From the NCBI RefSeq assembly GCF_007489285.1, contig NZ_VLIY01000011.1:62001-126000 (forward strand): DNA of 64,000 nt. Direction: 5' to 3'. This document shows, piece by piece, positions 18,629-27,270 of this stretch (position 1 is the first letter of the stretch; each line of letters opens with the position of its first letter). The DNA is from Skermania sp. ID1734. Lineage in GTDB: Bacteria > Actinomycetota > Actinomycetes > Mycobacteriales > Mycobacteriaceae. Under the pieces are notes generated by a model. That model searched no databases and was not told where the DNA came from. It saw nothing but the letters and a program-made list of their open reading frames with translations. The translations under genes were made by a program, and so were the position numbers.

Positions 18629-21616
18629 CTACCCGCCGGCTCGCTGGTAGTCGTCGATCGCCTTCTGCAGGCGGTCGAACGCGGCCCCGAGATCCGAGAG
18701 GTTACCGCTCTGCTGCGCGGCCTTCACGTTCGCCAGCGCCGAATTGAGCTCGCTCACGGCTGCATCACGACTCGGTGACGGTCCCGTCGGCGGCGGGTTC
18801 GGCGTCGTCGGTGCCGCGCCCTGCTGATCGGCAGGCGGCGGGGCCTGTCCTTGCTGCTGACCGCCGGTGGCCGCGTCACCGCCGGGCGCGGTTGCGGCAC
18901 TGCCGGCGCCGGTTCCGAATACCTGATCGAGTGCCTCGGCAAGGGTAGGCGCGTAACCCACCTTCACCCCACCTTGCGGCCCGGGATCGCGGTAGCTCAC
19001 CAACACCCGCGAGAGCTGCGGGAAGGCGGAACTGCCCTGGGTGTTGCGCTCGGTGTAGAGCGGTTCCACGTACAGGATTCCGCCGTCGGCAATCGGCAGG
19101 GTGAGCAGGTTCCCGTATTGAATCCGGTTGGCGTTCTGCAGCAACGTTCGCTCGGAGGCGACCCGCGGATCAGACGTCATGGAGTTCTGGGTCTGCTGCG
19201 GCCCCTGCGTCTGAGTGTCGGTAGGTAATTGCAAGACCCGGAACTTGCCGTATCCGTTGGGATCCGACTTGACCGATATGTAGGCCGACAAGAACTCGCG
19301 GTTGTAGCCGACCATTGCACTCGTGAGGTCGAACGAGGGCTTACCCGTTCGCGGGTCACCGAGCAGCACATAGTACGGCGGCTGGTTCAGGTTTCCGCCA
19401 TTGTCAACCGTCGGATCGCTCGGAACCGACCAGAACGCGTTGTTGGTGAAGAACTCGCGCGGATCGTTGACGTGATACTTCGCCAGCATTTCCCGCTGCA
19501 CCTTGAAAAGGTCCTCGGGGTAGCGGAAGTGGGCTCGCAGTTCCGGACTGATCGCGCTTTCCGGCTGCACCGCGCCTGGGAAGACACCCATCCACGCCTT
19601 GAGCACTGGGTCGGTGGGGTCGAACTGGTAGAGCGTCACGGTGCCGTCGTAGGCGTCGACCGTGGCCTTCACCGAGTTGCGAATGTAGGACACCTCTTTG
19701 CGCGGCAGCAGCCGGCCGGTGTTCTGATCGATGCTGTCCTCGACCAGACCTTCCAGCGAACTGCGCTGGGCATACGGGTAGTTGTCCAGGGTGGTGTAGG
19801 CGTCGACGATCCAGACGATGCGACCGTTGACCACGGCCGGGTATTCGTCACCGTCGGTGGTGAGCCAGGGGGCCACCTTCTGCACCCGCTCGCGCGGGTC
19901 GCGGTTGAAGATGATCTTCGAGTCGGGGCCGATAGCGCCGGAGAACAAGATGTTGCGCTCGGTGTACTTGGCCGCGAACGCGAACCGGTTGAACCAGTTG
20001 CCGATCGATACACCGCCTGCGCCTTGATAGGTGTAGCGCTCGGTGTCGGTGTCGTACTCGCGGGGCTGCTGGCCGGGCTCGGCACCGACGATGGCGTAGT
20101 CCGGATCGGCCTGCGAGATGACCTCGCCGTAGTAGATGCGCGGCTGGGACACCTTGATCGTCTGCGTGCCGGCCGCCTGCGACGCCAGGTCGCTGACCGT
20201 GTAAATCGGGTAGCCGCTGTTGCTACTCGAGTTCTCATTGGCCGCGTCCCGAACCGCAGCGTTGACCCGATTGGCCGGGGCCGCGACGAAGCCGTTGCCG
20301 TGCGTGTACACGGTGTGCTTGTTGATCCAGTCTGTCTGGTTGCCGGTGAGGCTCTTCGGGGACAGCTCCCGCGCGGCCACGATGTAGTCCTGCGTTTTGC
20401 CGTCGATGGTGTATCTATCGATGTCCAGCGAGGAGGGGAAGCCGTAGAAGTTCTTCAACTGCTCCTGCTGGGTAAAGGTGCGCGACAAAATGTTCGGGTC
20501 CAGCAACCGAATGTTGGCGATGGTGGTGGCATCCGCGGGGACCTCGCGCGGGTTCTTGGTACCCTCCCCCGGATAGTTTTCATACGTCACTTTGTCATCG
20601 GTAATGCCGTAGGCATGCCGGGTCGCGGCGATGTTACGCGAGATGTAGGGGCTTTCCTTGTCGGCCGCGTTGGGTCGCACCGAGAACTGCTCGACGATCA
20701 ACGGGTAGACCGCACCGACGACTATCGACGACAGTACGAGCAACGCGACGGCCATGGCGGGAATACGCAAGTCGCGCAAGAAGATCGCCGCGAAGAACGC
20801 CAGCGCGCAGATCACCGCGATAGCGAGCAAGATCAATTTTGCTGGCAATACGGCATTGATATCGGTGTAGCCCGCACCGGTGAACGTCGGTTCCTTGCGG
20901 CCACTCGACAGCAGGGAGTAGCGGTCGAACCAGTACGCGATCGCCTTGAGCAACACGAATGTTCCGGCCAAAATCGCAAGTTGCATGCGGGCCGCCTTGG
21001 TCAACGCGCCCTCGCGACCACTCAAGCGGAGCCCACCGAAGATGTAGTGGGTCACCAAGTTTGCGAAGAAGCCGATCACCACCGCAACAAACAGCCAGTT
21101 GAGCACCATCCGGTAGAACGGCAGATCGAAGGCATAAAAGCCGACGTCGAGGTGAAACTGCGGATCTGTGGTGCCGAACTTGTCGCCGTGCAAGAACAGC
21201 TGTGCGGTGACCCAACTCGATTGCGCGACAAGGCCGCACAAGATTCCGAAGAACGCCGGAATCCCGATTCCGAACAGCCGCAGCCGACTCATCACGGTCG
21301 TGCGGTAACGCGCGATCGGGTCGTTGGGGCCACCTGCGGGAACGAATACCGGCCGTGACCGGTATGCCGCGAGCAACGCCAGGAAGACGATGGCGCCGAC
21401 GACCGCGCCGACCACGAGGAACAGCACGACCCGGGTCACGAGCACTTTGACGTAGACCGCGCGGAAACCGACCGAGCCGAACCACAGCCAGTTGGTGTAG
21501 GTGTCGATCAATCGTGGACCGATCAGCAGCAGCGCGGCCAACACCAGCGCCACGATCAGCAACACACGACTCCGCCGCGACAGCGACGGGAGACCACCAG
21601 AGGGCCGCATGCCCAC
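18629..21616 (-). CDS. UPF0182 family large membrane protein
   Basis: This 995-residue protein matches the Rv3193c type of UPF0182. About seven membrane helices lie in the first 300 residues, with the family opening MGMRPSGGLPSLSRRSRVLL and then GPRLIDTYTNWLWFGSVGFR. A large extracytoplasmic domain follows (about 320-900), with conserved stretches such as PYISRNIAATRHAYGI and GRIVWIVDAYTT. The C-terminal 120 residues are a low-complexity Gln/Pro/Gly tail followed by a short coiled coil. The start is GTG 21616, chosen by comparison with the family N-terminus. Function is not established. Confidence 0.9.
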   Translation of the reverse strand: MGMRPSGGLPSLSRRSRVLLIVALVLAALLLIGPRLIDTYTNWLWFGSVGFRAVYVKVLVTRVVLFLVVGAVVGAIVFLALLAAYRSRPVFVPAGGPNDPIARYRTTVMSRLRLFGIGIPAFFGILCGLVAQSSWVTAQLFLHGDKFGTTDPQFHLDVGFYAFDLPFYRMVLNWLFVAVVIGFFANLVTHYIFGGLRLSGREGALTKAARMQLAILAGTFVLLKAIAYWFDRYSLLSSGRKEPTFTGAGYTDINAVLPAKLILLAIAVICALAFFAAIFLRDLRIPAMAVALLVLSSIVVGAVYPLIVEQFSVRPNAADKESPYISRNIAATRHAYGITDDKVTYENYPGEGTKNPREVPADATTIANIRLLDPNILSRTFTQQEQLKNFYGFPSSLDIDRYTIDGKTQDYIVAARELSPKSLTGNQTDWINKHTVYTHGNGFVAAPANRVNAAVRDAANENSSSNSGYPIYTVSDLASQAAGTQTIKVSQPRIYYGEVISQADPDYAIVGAEPGQQPREYDTDTERYTYQGAGGVSIGNWFNRFAFAAKYTERNILFSGAIGPDSKIIFNRDPRERVQKVAPWLTTDGDEYPAVVNGRIVWIVDAYTTLDNYPYAQRSSLEGLVEDSIDQNTGRLLPRKEVSYIRNSVKATVDAYDGTVTLYQFDPTDPVLKAWMGVFPGAVQPESAISPELRAHFRYPEDLFKVQREMLAKYHVNDPREFFTNNAFWSVPSDPTVDNGGNLNQPPYYVLLGDPRTGKPSFDLTSAMVGYNREFLSAYISVKSDPNGYGKFRVLQLPTDTQTQGPQQTQNSMTSDPRVASERTLLQNANRIQYGNLLTLPIADGGILYVEPLYTERNTQGSSAFPQLSRVLVSYRDPGPQGGVKVGYAPTLAEALDQVFGTGAGSAATAPGGDAATGGQQQGQAPPPADQQGAAPTTPNPPPTGPSPSRDAAVSELNSALANVKAAQQSGNLSDLGAAFDRLQKAIDDYQRAGG

Positions 21617-21732
21617 GTGCCACGCTCCCAGGTTCAGCGGCGAGATGCCGCGACGTTGACCGTTTCGCCCCACTCTACGTAACAACTCAGAGTGCTCGCC
21701 GAGCGCCGGATACTGGTGTCCGAAATGGCAAG

Positions 21733-22314
21733 ATGGCGCACGTGATCGAAGGATTTTCGCGCTCGGCATTGGCCCGGTGCGTGCGAGACGTGGCCGAGTT
21801 CCTCAATGACGAGGGCTGGGGTCAACCCCCGCAGCTCTATGCGCTGGTACCCACCGAGGACCTCGTGGCCGCTGAACCGTCGTTGCTCGACGAGCTGTCC
21901 GACGGTGCGGTGCTCACCCCGATCGCCCAAGAGGCATTGCCGTCCGACATCGACGGCGGCTCCCCCGCCCTCGACGAATTCCTGGCCACCACCAGCTGGC
22001 CCGAAGCGGTCGCGGGCTGCCTGCTCGCGCAGGAGATCGTCGTACTGCCGCCCGACGCTGAAGCCGACCTCGACGACGCGCTGGGTCCGCTGTTGTCGGA
22101 CCGGGATGCCGCAGACGCGGCCGCCCGCGACGCGGCGCACGCCCATCCAGGCCGACGAAGCGCCCGTCTCTTCGCCGCCGCGCTACGCGACGGGACGACG
22201 CTGAGCATGCTGCAACTCAAGCCGCAGGACGACGACGAGGACGAGATCGAGTTGCGCACCTATCCCGATCTGGCAACCAACGTCCTCGACGCGCTCTACG
22301 CGACCCTGGACTAG
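21733..22314 (+). CDS. PPA1309-family protein
   Basis: This 193-residue cytoplasmic protein begins MAHVIEGFSRSALARCVRDVAEF and contains GWGQPPQLYALVPTEDL. It has a central block SWPEAVAGCLLAQEIVVLPP and ends YPDLATNVLDALYATLD. This is the pattern of the PPA1309/Rv3192-3195 neighbourhood proteins in actinobacteria. It is very acidic near the C-terminus (DDDEDEIEL). It is divergent from UPF0182 and overlaps the PDZ protease gene tail-to-tail by four bases. No catalytic motif is apparent, and its function is unknown. Confidence 0.82.
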   Translation: MAHVIEGFSRSALARCVRDVAEFLNDEGWGQPPQLYALVPTEDLVAAEPSLLDELSDGAVLTPIAQEALPSDIDGGSPALDEFLATTSWPEAVAGCLLAQEIVVLPPDAEADLDDALGPLLSDRDAADAAARDAAHAHPGRRSARLFAAALRDGTTLSMLQLKPQDDDEDEIELRTYPDLATNVLDALYATLD

Positions 22315-23336
22315 CTGCAGCTCGGGACCGGCCGACCCGACCGCAGCGCTTCCAACGATCCGACGGCGTCGCTGAGGGCGTCGACCTTGATCAGCTGTAG
22401 CCCGTCGGGAGTTTCCTGTCGCGCCTCATCGCAGTTCTTGTCGGGAACCAGGAAAACAGTGGCACCGGCCGATCGCGCGGCCGCCATTTTGTACTGGATA
22501 CCGCCGATGGGACCGACCGTGCCATCGTCGTCGATCGTTCCGGTGCCGGCGATGAATTTGCCGCCGGAAAGCTCGCCGGGGGTGAGCTTGTCGATAACCG
22601 CGAGGCTGAACATCAACCCGGCAGAGGGACCGCCGACGTCGGCCAGGTTGAAGTCGACGGAGAACGGCGCCTGCGGCTTCTGCTCGGGACTGATACCGAG
22701 GTAGCCCTTGTCGGGCGCGTCCGGCCGGGCGCCCAGCTTGATGACCGCAGTGGACTCGCTGCCGCCGCGGCGGTACTGAATGGTCACGTCGGAGCCGGGT
22801 TTGACCGCGGCAACAACATCCTGCACCTCGCGGACGGTGTGCACCGGCTTGCCGTTGATACTGATCAGCTCGTCGCCTTGGCGAAGCGCATCCTTGGCCG
22901 GGCCGTCCTTGGAGACCTCGTCTACCACCAGAATGGTTGGGAACTTCAAATACTGCAGCGCCGCGAGTTCGGCGCTGTTTTCGGACTGCTTGAATTCGGC
23001 GGCGTTCGATTGCTCGATCTCTTGCCTGGTGCGATCCGGCGGGTAAATTTCCGAGCGCGGGACCAGGCCCTGTTGGCCACTCGCCCACAGGGCCATCGCC
23101 TCGAAGATATTGAGGCCGTCCCGAACGGACACCGTGGTCATATTGAGGTGCCCCGAGGTCGGGTCGACCGGTGCCCCGTGGATGTCGACCACCTGCTTGC
23201 CGTCGACCACACCGAGGGTGTTGTAGGTGGGGCCGGGACCGAGCGACGCGTACGGGACTGTGAGGACACTGCCGAGGACACCGAGCGCGATGACCGGCAC
23301 CAACGCCACGAGCAGGGTCACGATCCGTCGATTCAC
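22311..23336 (-). CDS. PDZ-domain Lon-like (S16) serine protease, membrane anchored
   Basis: This 341-residue protein has one N-terminal membrane helix (about 6-28), a PDZ domain (about 145-215, with DALRQGDELISINGKPV) and a C-terminal Lon-type peptidase domain. The catalytic Ser is in VGGPSAGLMFSLAV and the Lys in IGGIQYKMAAA, so the Ser/Lys dyad is intact. It matches the Rv3194c family. GTG 23336 is chosen because TACCCT (23348-23343) lies exactly seven bases ahead, suggesting a leaderless mRNA. An in-frame GTG at 23399 is an alternative that would couple the gene to the 77-bp repeat array upstream. It probably processes extracytoplasmic proteins. Confidence 0.9.
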   Translation of the reverse strand: MNRRIVTLLVALVPVIALGVLGSVLTVPYASLGPGPTYNTLGVVDGKQVVDIHGAPVDPTSGHLNMTTVSVRDGLNIFEAMALWASGQQGLVPRSEIYPPDRTRQEIEQSNAAEFKQSENSAELAALQYLKFPTILVVDEVSKDGPAKDALRQGDELISINGKPVHTVREVQDVVAAVKPGSDVTIQYRRGGSESTAVIKLGARPDAPDKGYLGISPEQKPQAPFSVDFNLADVGGPSAGLMFSLAVIDKLTPGELSGGKFIAGTGTIDDDGTVGPIGGIQYKMAAARSAGATVFLVPDKNCDEARQETPDGLQLIKVDALSDAVGSLEALRSGRPVPSCS

Positions 23337-23389
23337 TCGGTCAGGGTAACTGTGAGCTTGCAGCACGGAACGCAACGAGGCCCAGAACC

Positions 23390-23710
23390 GACCGTTCACT
23401 CCGGAGGTGGCGGCCGAGCGAGCATCGCAGCGCGGAACGCGCGAGGAGCGGAACGAGGCCAGAACCGACCGTTCACTCCGGAGGTGGCGGCCGAGCGAGC
23501 ATCGCAGCGCGGAACGCGCGAGGAGCGGAACGAGGCCAGAACCGACCGTTCACTCCGGAGGTGGCGGCCGAGCGAGCATCGCAGCGCGGAACGCGCGAGG
23601 AGCGGAACGAGGCCAGAACCGACCGTTCACTCCGGAGGTGGCGGCCGAGCGAGCATCGCAGCGCGGAACGCGCGAGGAGCGGAACGAGGCCAGAACCGAC
23701 CGTTCACTCC
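23390..23710 (-). repeat. 77-bp tandem repeat array (MIRU-like), 4 copies plus a partial
   Basis: Four identical or near-identical 77-bp units start at 23390, 23467, 23544 and 23621, followed by 13 bases of a fifth. Read on the minus strand, each unit runs from GTGAACGGTCGG and encodes 25 codons ending in GAG TGA, where the TGA overlaps the GTG of the next unit (GTGA). The array is a chain of translationally coupled mini-ORFs with GTGs at 23707, 23630, 23553, 23476 and 23399. The last GTG is in frame with the PDZ protease. The internal core (GAGCATCGCAGCG...GAGGAGCGGA) is shared with the repeat at 54898-55051. Confidence 0.9.
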
Positions 23711-23755
23711 TCTCAGCGTGACTACTCAGTCGTGTCCTCCTTGTACCGTTGAAGT

Positions 23756-25126
23756 ATGAGTGACCTACCCTTCGGGTTCTCCAACCGCGACGACGATCCG
23801 GACCGCGACAAGGACCGCCGCGGTGGTGAGGGCGGTCAACCGGGTAACCCGTTCGGTTTCAGCATGGAAGGCTTCGACCCGGCGGCGCTGGGTGCGATGC
23901 TGACGCAATTCGGACAAATGCTCAGCGGCATGGGCTCCTCGATGGCGTCGGGGAACCCGTCGAGCGGCCCGGTCAATTACGACGTCGCCAAACAACTTGC
24001 CCGCCAAACCCTGGGCGCGAGCGTCACGCCGGTTTCGGCTGGCGCTGCCAGCGCAGTTTCCGACGCCGCGCACCTCGCCGAGGTCTGGCTCGACGGCGCG
24101 ACCACGCTGCCAGCCGGCGCGACGAAAGCGGCCGCGTGGACGCCCAATGATTGGATAGAAGAGACGCTGGATACCTGGAAGCGTCTGTGTGATCCGGTGG
24201 CACAACAGATTTCGGGGATGTGGACCGCATCGCTTCCGCCCGAGGCCCAGCAGTTCGCGGGCCCGCTCATGGGCATGCTCACCCAGATGGGCGGATATGC
24301 GTTCGGCTCACAACTGGGTCAGGCGCTCGGCCATCTGTCGAAGGAGGTTCTCACCTCCACCGACATCGGCCTTCCCCTCGGCTCGGCTGGCACCGCGGCT
24401 CTGCTGCCGGGGGCCATCTCGAAGTTCAGCGAGGGTCTGGAACAACCCGAGCGCGAGGTCGTGGTCTTTCTGGCGGCGCGCGAGGCGGCGCATCAACGGC
24501 TCTTCAGCCACGTGCCGTGGTTGCGTCAGCGCGTGCTCGGCACAGTCGAGGAGTATGCCCGCGGGATCAGGCTGGACATGTCCGCGATGGAAGAGATCGC
24601 CCAGGGGATCGACCCGATGGCGCTGTCCGACCCGTCGAAGCTCGAGGAAATCCTTTCCCAAGGGGCGTTCGAACCACAGACCACGCCGGAGCAGAAGGCT
24701 GCGCTGGAGCGGTTGGAGTCGTTGCTCGCGTTGATCGAGGGCTGGGTGGAGACGGTCGTGGCCGACGCCCTCGGCGACAGGCTACCCGGAGTTGCGGCAC
24801 TCAGCGAGACGCTGCGCCGCCGACACGCGACCGGCGGGCCCGCCGAGCAGACCTTTGCCACGCTCGTCGGCCTGGAACTGCGACCACGCAAGGTTCGCGA
24901 GGCAGCGACGCTGTGGCGCCGACTCACCGAAAGCGCCGGTATCGAGAAGCGCGACGAGGTGTGGGCGCACCCGGACCTCATGCCCGACAGTGCTGACCTG
25001 GACAACCCAGCCGGTTTCATCGACCGCATCATCGGTGGCGACACCGCCATGTTCGATGACCCGATCGCCGCCTTGAAGGAAACCGAAGCGCGCGAGCGTG
25101 AGCAGCGCGAGCGGGGCGAGTCCTAG
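23756..25126 (+). CDS. DUF2342 zincin-like putative metalloprotease
   Basis: This 456-residue protein has a flexible Gly/Asp-rich N-terminus (about 1-60) and the DUF2342 core. The family-specific helix VVFLAAREAAHQRLF lies near residue 245, and the distal E-containing helix is around IEGWVETVVADALG. Databases describe this family as zinc-dependent, yet a canonical HExxH is not visible here; the relevant motif reads RExxH. The ATG at 23756 has TACCGT (23744-23749) seven bases upstream, so the gene is leaderless. It corresponds to the Rv3195 position. Peptidase activity is unproven. Confidence 0.85.
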   Translation: MSDLPFGFSNRDDDPDRDKDRRGGEGGQPGNPFGFSMEGFDPAALGAMLTQFGQMLSGMGSSMASGNPSSGPVNYDVAKQLARQTLGASVTPVSAGAASAVSDAAHLAEVWLDGATTLPAGATKAAAWTPNDWIEETLDTWKRLCDPVAQQISGMWTASLPPEAQQFAGPLMGMLTQMGGYAFGSQLGQALGHLSKEVLTSTDIGLPLGSAGTAALLPGAISKFSEGLEQPEREVVVFLAAREAAHQRLFSHVPWLRQRVLGTVEEYARGIRLDMSAMEEIAQGIDPMALSDPSKLEEILSQGAFEPQTTPEQKAALERLESLLALIEGWVETVVADALGDRLPGVAALSETLRRRHATGGPAEQTFATLVGLELRPRKVREAATLWRRLTESAGIEKRDEVWAHPDLMPDSADLDNPAGFIDRIIGGDTAMFDDPIAALKETEAREREQRERGES

Positions 25127-25130
25127 CAGC

Positions 25131-26186
25131 TCACAATGTGGCGTTGGGCGGCACCACGTGTCGCCAGCCATCTGGGTCCGCAGCGCGGCCCTGCTGAATG
25201 GCCACCAGTTCCTTATGCAGCGCATCGGTCACCGGGCCGACCTGACCGCCGTTGATGTCGAAGTCACCCTCGCCGTCGCGAACGCGGCCCACCGGTGACA
25301 CCACCGCAGCCGTCCCGCAAGCGAACACCTCGGTGATGATGCCTTCGGCGCATTCGCGCCGCCACTGATCGACGGAGATCTCTTCCTCGCTGGTGCGCCA
25401 GCCATGCTTTTCGGCCAGCGCGAGCAGCGCGCTGCGCGTGATGCCCGGCAACACCACATCAGAGGTCGGCGGCGTGACCACCTGCGCGTCGGCGCCGCTG
25501 CCGCGCACGAAGAAAAGGTTCATGCCGCCGAGTTCGTGCACCCACTTGTGCTCGGCCGAGTCCGTCCACACCACCTGATCGCAGCCCTGCTCGGCGGCGA
25601 GCTGCTGGACGAGATACGTGGGCGCATAGTTGCCGGCGATCTTCACTCCACCGGTGCCACCGGGCATGGCGCGCGAGTACTCCCGGCTGACCCAGACGGT
25701 CAACGCGTTGAGCTGCGCCGCGAAGAACCGCTGCGTGACGAAGGCGATGAGCAGGAACCGGTACTCGCGGGCGGGTCGCAGCGCCAAATGCGCTTCCGAG
25801 GCGTACAGCACCGGCCGCAGGTACAAGCTCAACGATTCGTCGTGCGGCAGTTGGTCCGCGTCCGCGGCGGTCAGTGCTTCGCATGCTCGAACGAAAATTT
25901 CCACCGGCAGTTCGGGCATGCTCATCCGTCGCGCCGAACGCTGGAAACGCAGGGCATGTTCCGCTGGCCGAAACAGCGCGATGGAGTCATCCACTCCTCG
26001 ATGCGCCTTGAGGCCCTCGAAAACCACCTGGCCGTAATGCAACCCGACCATTCCGGGGTCCATCGGAATCTCGCGTCGCGGACCCATCTGCAGGTCGTGC
26101 CAACCTTGGTCGAGGGACCAGTCGGCCGTGATCATGTGGTCGGTGAACGCGGCGCCGAACTCGTACTTCTGCGACATGCCCGTCAC
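25131..26186 (-). CDS. ilvE: Branched-chain amino acid aminotransferase
   Basis: This 351-residue class IV PLP enzyme transfers amino groups between glutamate and 2-oxo acids of Leu, Ile and Val. The fold-type IV motifs are visible: HYGQVVFEGLKAHR, the PLP-binding Lys in GGVKIAGNYAPT (near residue 181), and the C-terminal EVFACGTAAVVSPVG. The GTG at 26186 overlaps the stop of the SnoaL-like gene (GTGA); an ATG three codons later is an alternative start. It interrupts the order otherwise shared with M. tuberculosis between DUF2342 and the cyclodehydratase-like gene. Confidence 0.94.
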   Translation of the reverse strand: MTGMSQKYEFGAAFTDHMITADWSLDQGWHDLQMGPRREIPMDPGMVGLHYGQVVFEGLKAHRGVDDSIALFRPAEHALRFQRSARRMSMPELPVEIFVRACEALTAADADQLPHDESLSLYLRPVLYASEAHLALRPAREYRFLLIAFVTQRFFAAQLNALTVWVSREYSRAMPGGTGGVKIAGNYAPTYLVQQLAAEQGCDQVVWTDSAEHKWVHELGGMNLFFVRGSGADAQVVTPPTSDVVLPGITRSALLALAEKHGWRTSEEEISVDQWRRECAEGIITEVFACGTAAVVSPVGRVRDGEGDFDINGGQVGPVTDALHKELVAIQQGRAADPDGWRHVVPPNATL

Positions 26187-26548
26187 ACCATCGGCGCGAA
26201 GAAGTAGGTGTCGCGGCGCGCAAAGGCGCCGCCGTCGGTGACGCGGAAGAAGTCGGCGAACCGCAGCGACACCTCCGAGCCATCGTGCAAGACACCGGCG
26301 AAACTACCCTGGACCGCGACGTCGCCGCCGTTGCCGATCACCGACGTCACGGTGTGGCGGCCTTGCTTGATCACGCGCTGGCCCCCGTAGAACCGCTCGA
26401 GTGCCGCATGTCCGATGAATGGGTCATAACCAGGGCGCTGATACTCCGCATCGGGGGCGAACATATTGACAACTCCCTCGACGTCACCCGCGTCGACGCG
26501 CTCGTAATATTCCCGAACCCGCGCAATGCTCGAGTCAGTGTCTGCCAT
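26183..26548 (-). CDS. SnoaL-like / NTF2-fold protein
   Basis: This 121-residue protein has a cone-shaped NTF2-like (SnoaL) fold pattern. It opens with helix VREYYERVDAGDVEGVVNMFAPDA and later has YDPFIGHAALERFY and beta strands ending in RRDTYFFAP. The family includes cyclases, isomerases and ligand-binding proteins; no catalytic residues can be assigned. ATG 26548 is chosen with AAGGA about eight bases upstream; an ATG three codons earlier is possible. It lies directly upstream of ilvE with a GTGA overlap. Confidence 0.8.
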   Translation of the reverse strand: MADTDSSIARVREYYERVDAGDVEGVVNMFAPDAEYQRPGYDPFIGHAALERFYGGQRVIKQGRHTVTSVIGNGGDVAVQGSFAGVLHDGSEVSLRFADFFRVTDGGAFARRDTYFFAPMV

Positions 26549-26663
26549 ACGGCTCATCCTTCCCCTCTGCTCGCCGTCAGCGTAAACCTGGTGGCCGACA
26601 CGGTGCGTCAGCCTGCGCGTGGACGAGACCCGATGGTTACGCGCCGTGTGCGAGGCTAAACCC

Positions 26664-27189
26664 ATGTCCGGTGACACCGAGGTTTCCGACACGCCCGAGG
26701 CCCTCGATCCGGCGTTCATTCACACGGCGGCCAATCGGATATCCGCCTACGTCTACGGCAACATCCTCGTTCTCGCGGCGCTGACTCCGTTGGTGAGCCG
26801 GTCGGACAGTCCCGTAGAAGGGCTCCTGATCGTTGCCGGCACGGCATTTTCGACCTTTCTCGCGCACTTGTTCGCCGATGCAGTCGGGGACAACATTCGC
26901 AGCGAACGGGAGAGTCTGCCCGCACTACTTCGCAATTCGCTGCCCATTCTCAGTTCGGCCGCCGGACCACTGCTGATGCTGGCCATCGCCGCTGCAGGCT
27001 GGCTGGCTGGAAATGCATACCGCCGTTCTCACTGCCGAGATCTACGCGGTCGTCCGCATCGCGGCGATCAGCTTCGTCATCACCCGGCTTCGGGGCGAGC
27101 GGCCGTCGGGGGTGACGCTCGTCGGCGCCATCGGTCTGGCGGTGCTTGCCGTTCTGGTGGTGGCCATCAAGCTTGTCCTGACACATTGA
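26664..27189 (+). pseudogene. Small integral membrane protein gene broken by a GGCT-repeat frameshift
   Basis: The frame opens at ATG 26664 and encodes three hydrophobic segments to about residue 113. It then runs into a sequence of Arg/His-rich nonsense. At 26997-27008 the DNA holds three tandem GGCT units. Removing one unit (or adding two bases) restores a frame reading EMHTAVLTAEIYAVVRIAAI and continuing through a fourth hydrophobic helix to TGA at 27189. The original product would have been about 173 residues with four membrane helices. The broken point is either a slippage mutation, a switchable repeat or a sequencing error. Confidence 0.8.
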
Positions 27190-27270
27190 TCCTGTGCATA
27201 ACCACCGAGCCTGTGGATAACTGCGGATTTCGGACCGTGTTCGGCACACCTGACATCGCATACTGCTGCC

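Noticed and set aside
19229-21358. Very long plus-strand open reading frame (709 codons) opposite the UPF0182 gene
   Set aside because: Arg/Val/Gly-rich translation without domains; it is the antisense shadow of a well-supported membrane protein in GC-rich DNA.
23390-23710. CRISPR array
   Set aside because: Units are contiguous 77-bp tandem copies without variable spacers, and no cas genes are nearby.
25131-26548. Horizontally acquired island (ilvE and SnoaL-like gene inserted into the conserved order)
   Set aside because: Base composition and overlapping starts are like the neighbours, and no repeats, tRNA or mobility genes flank it; ordinary rearrangement is enough.
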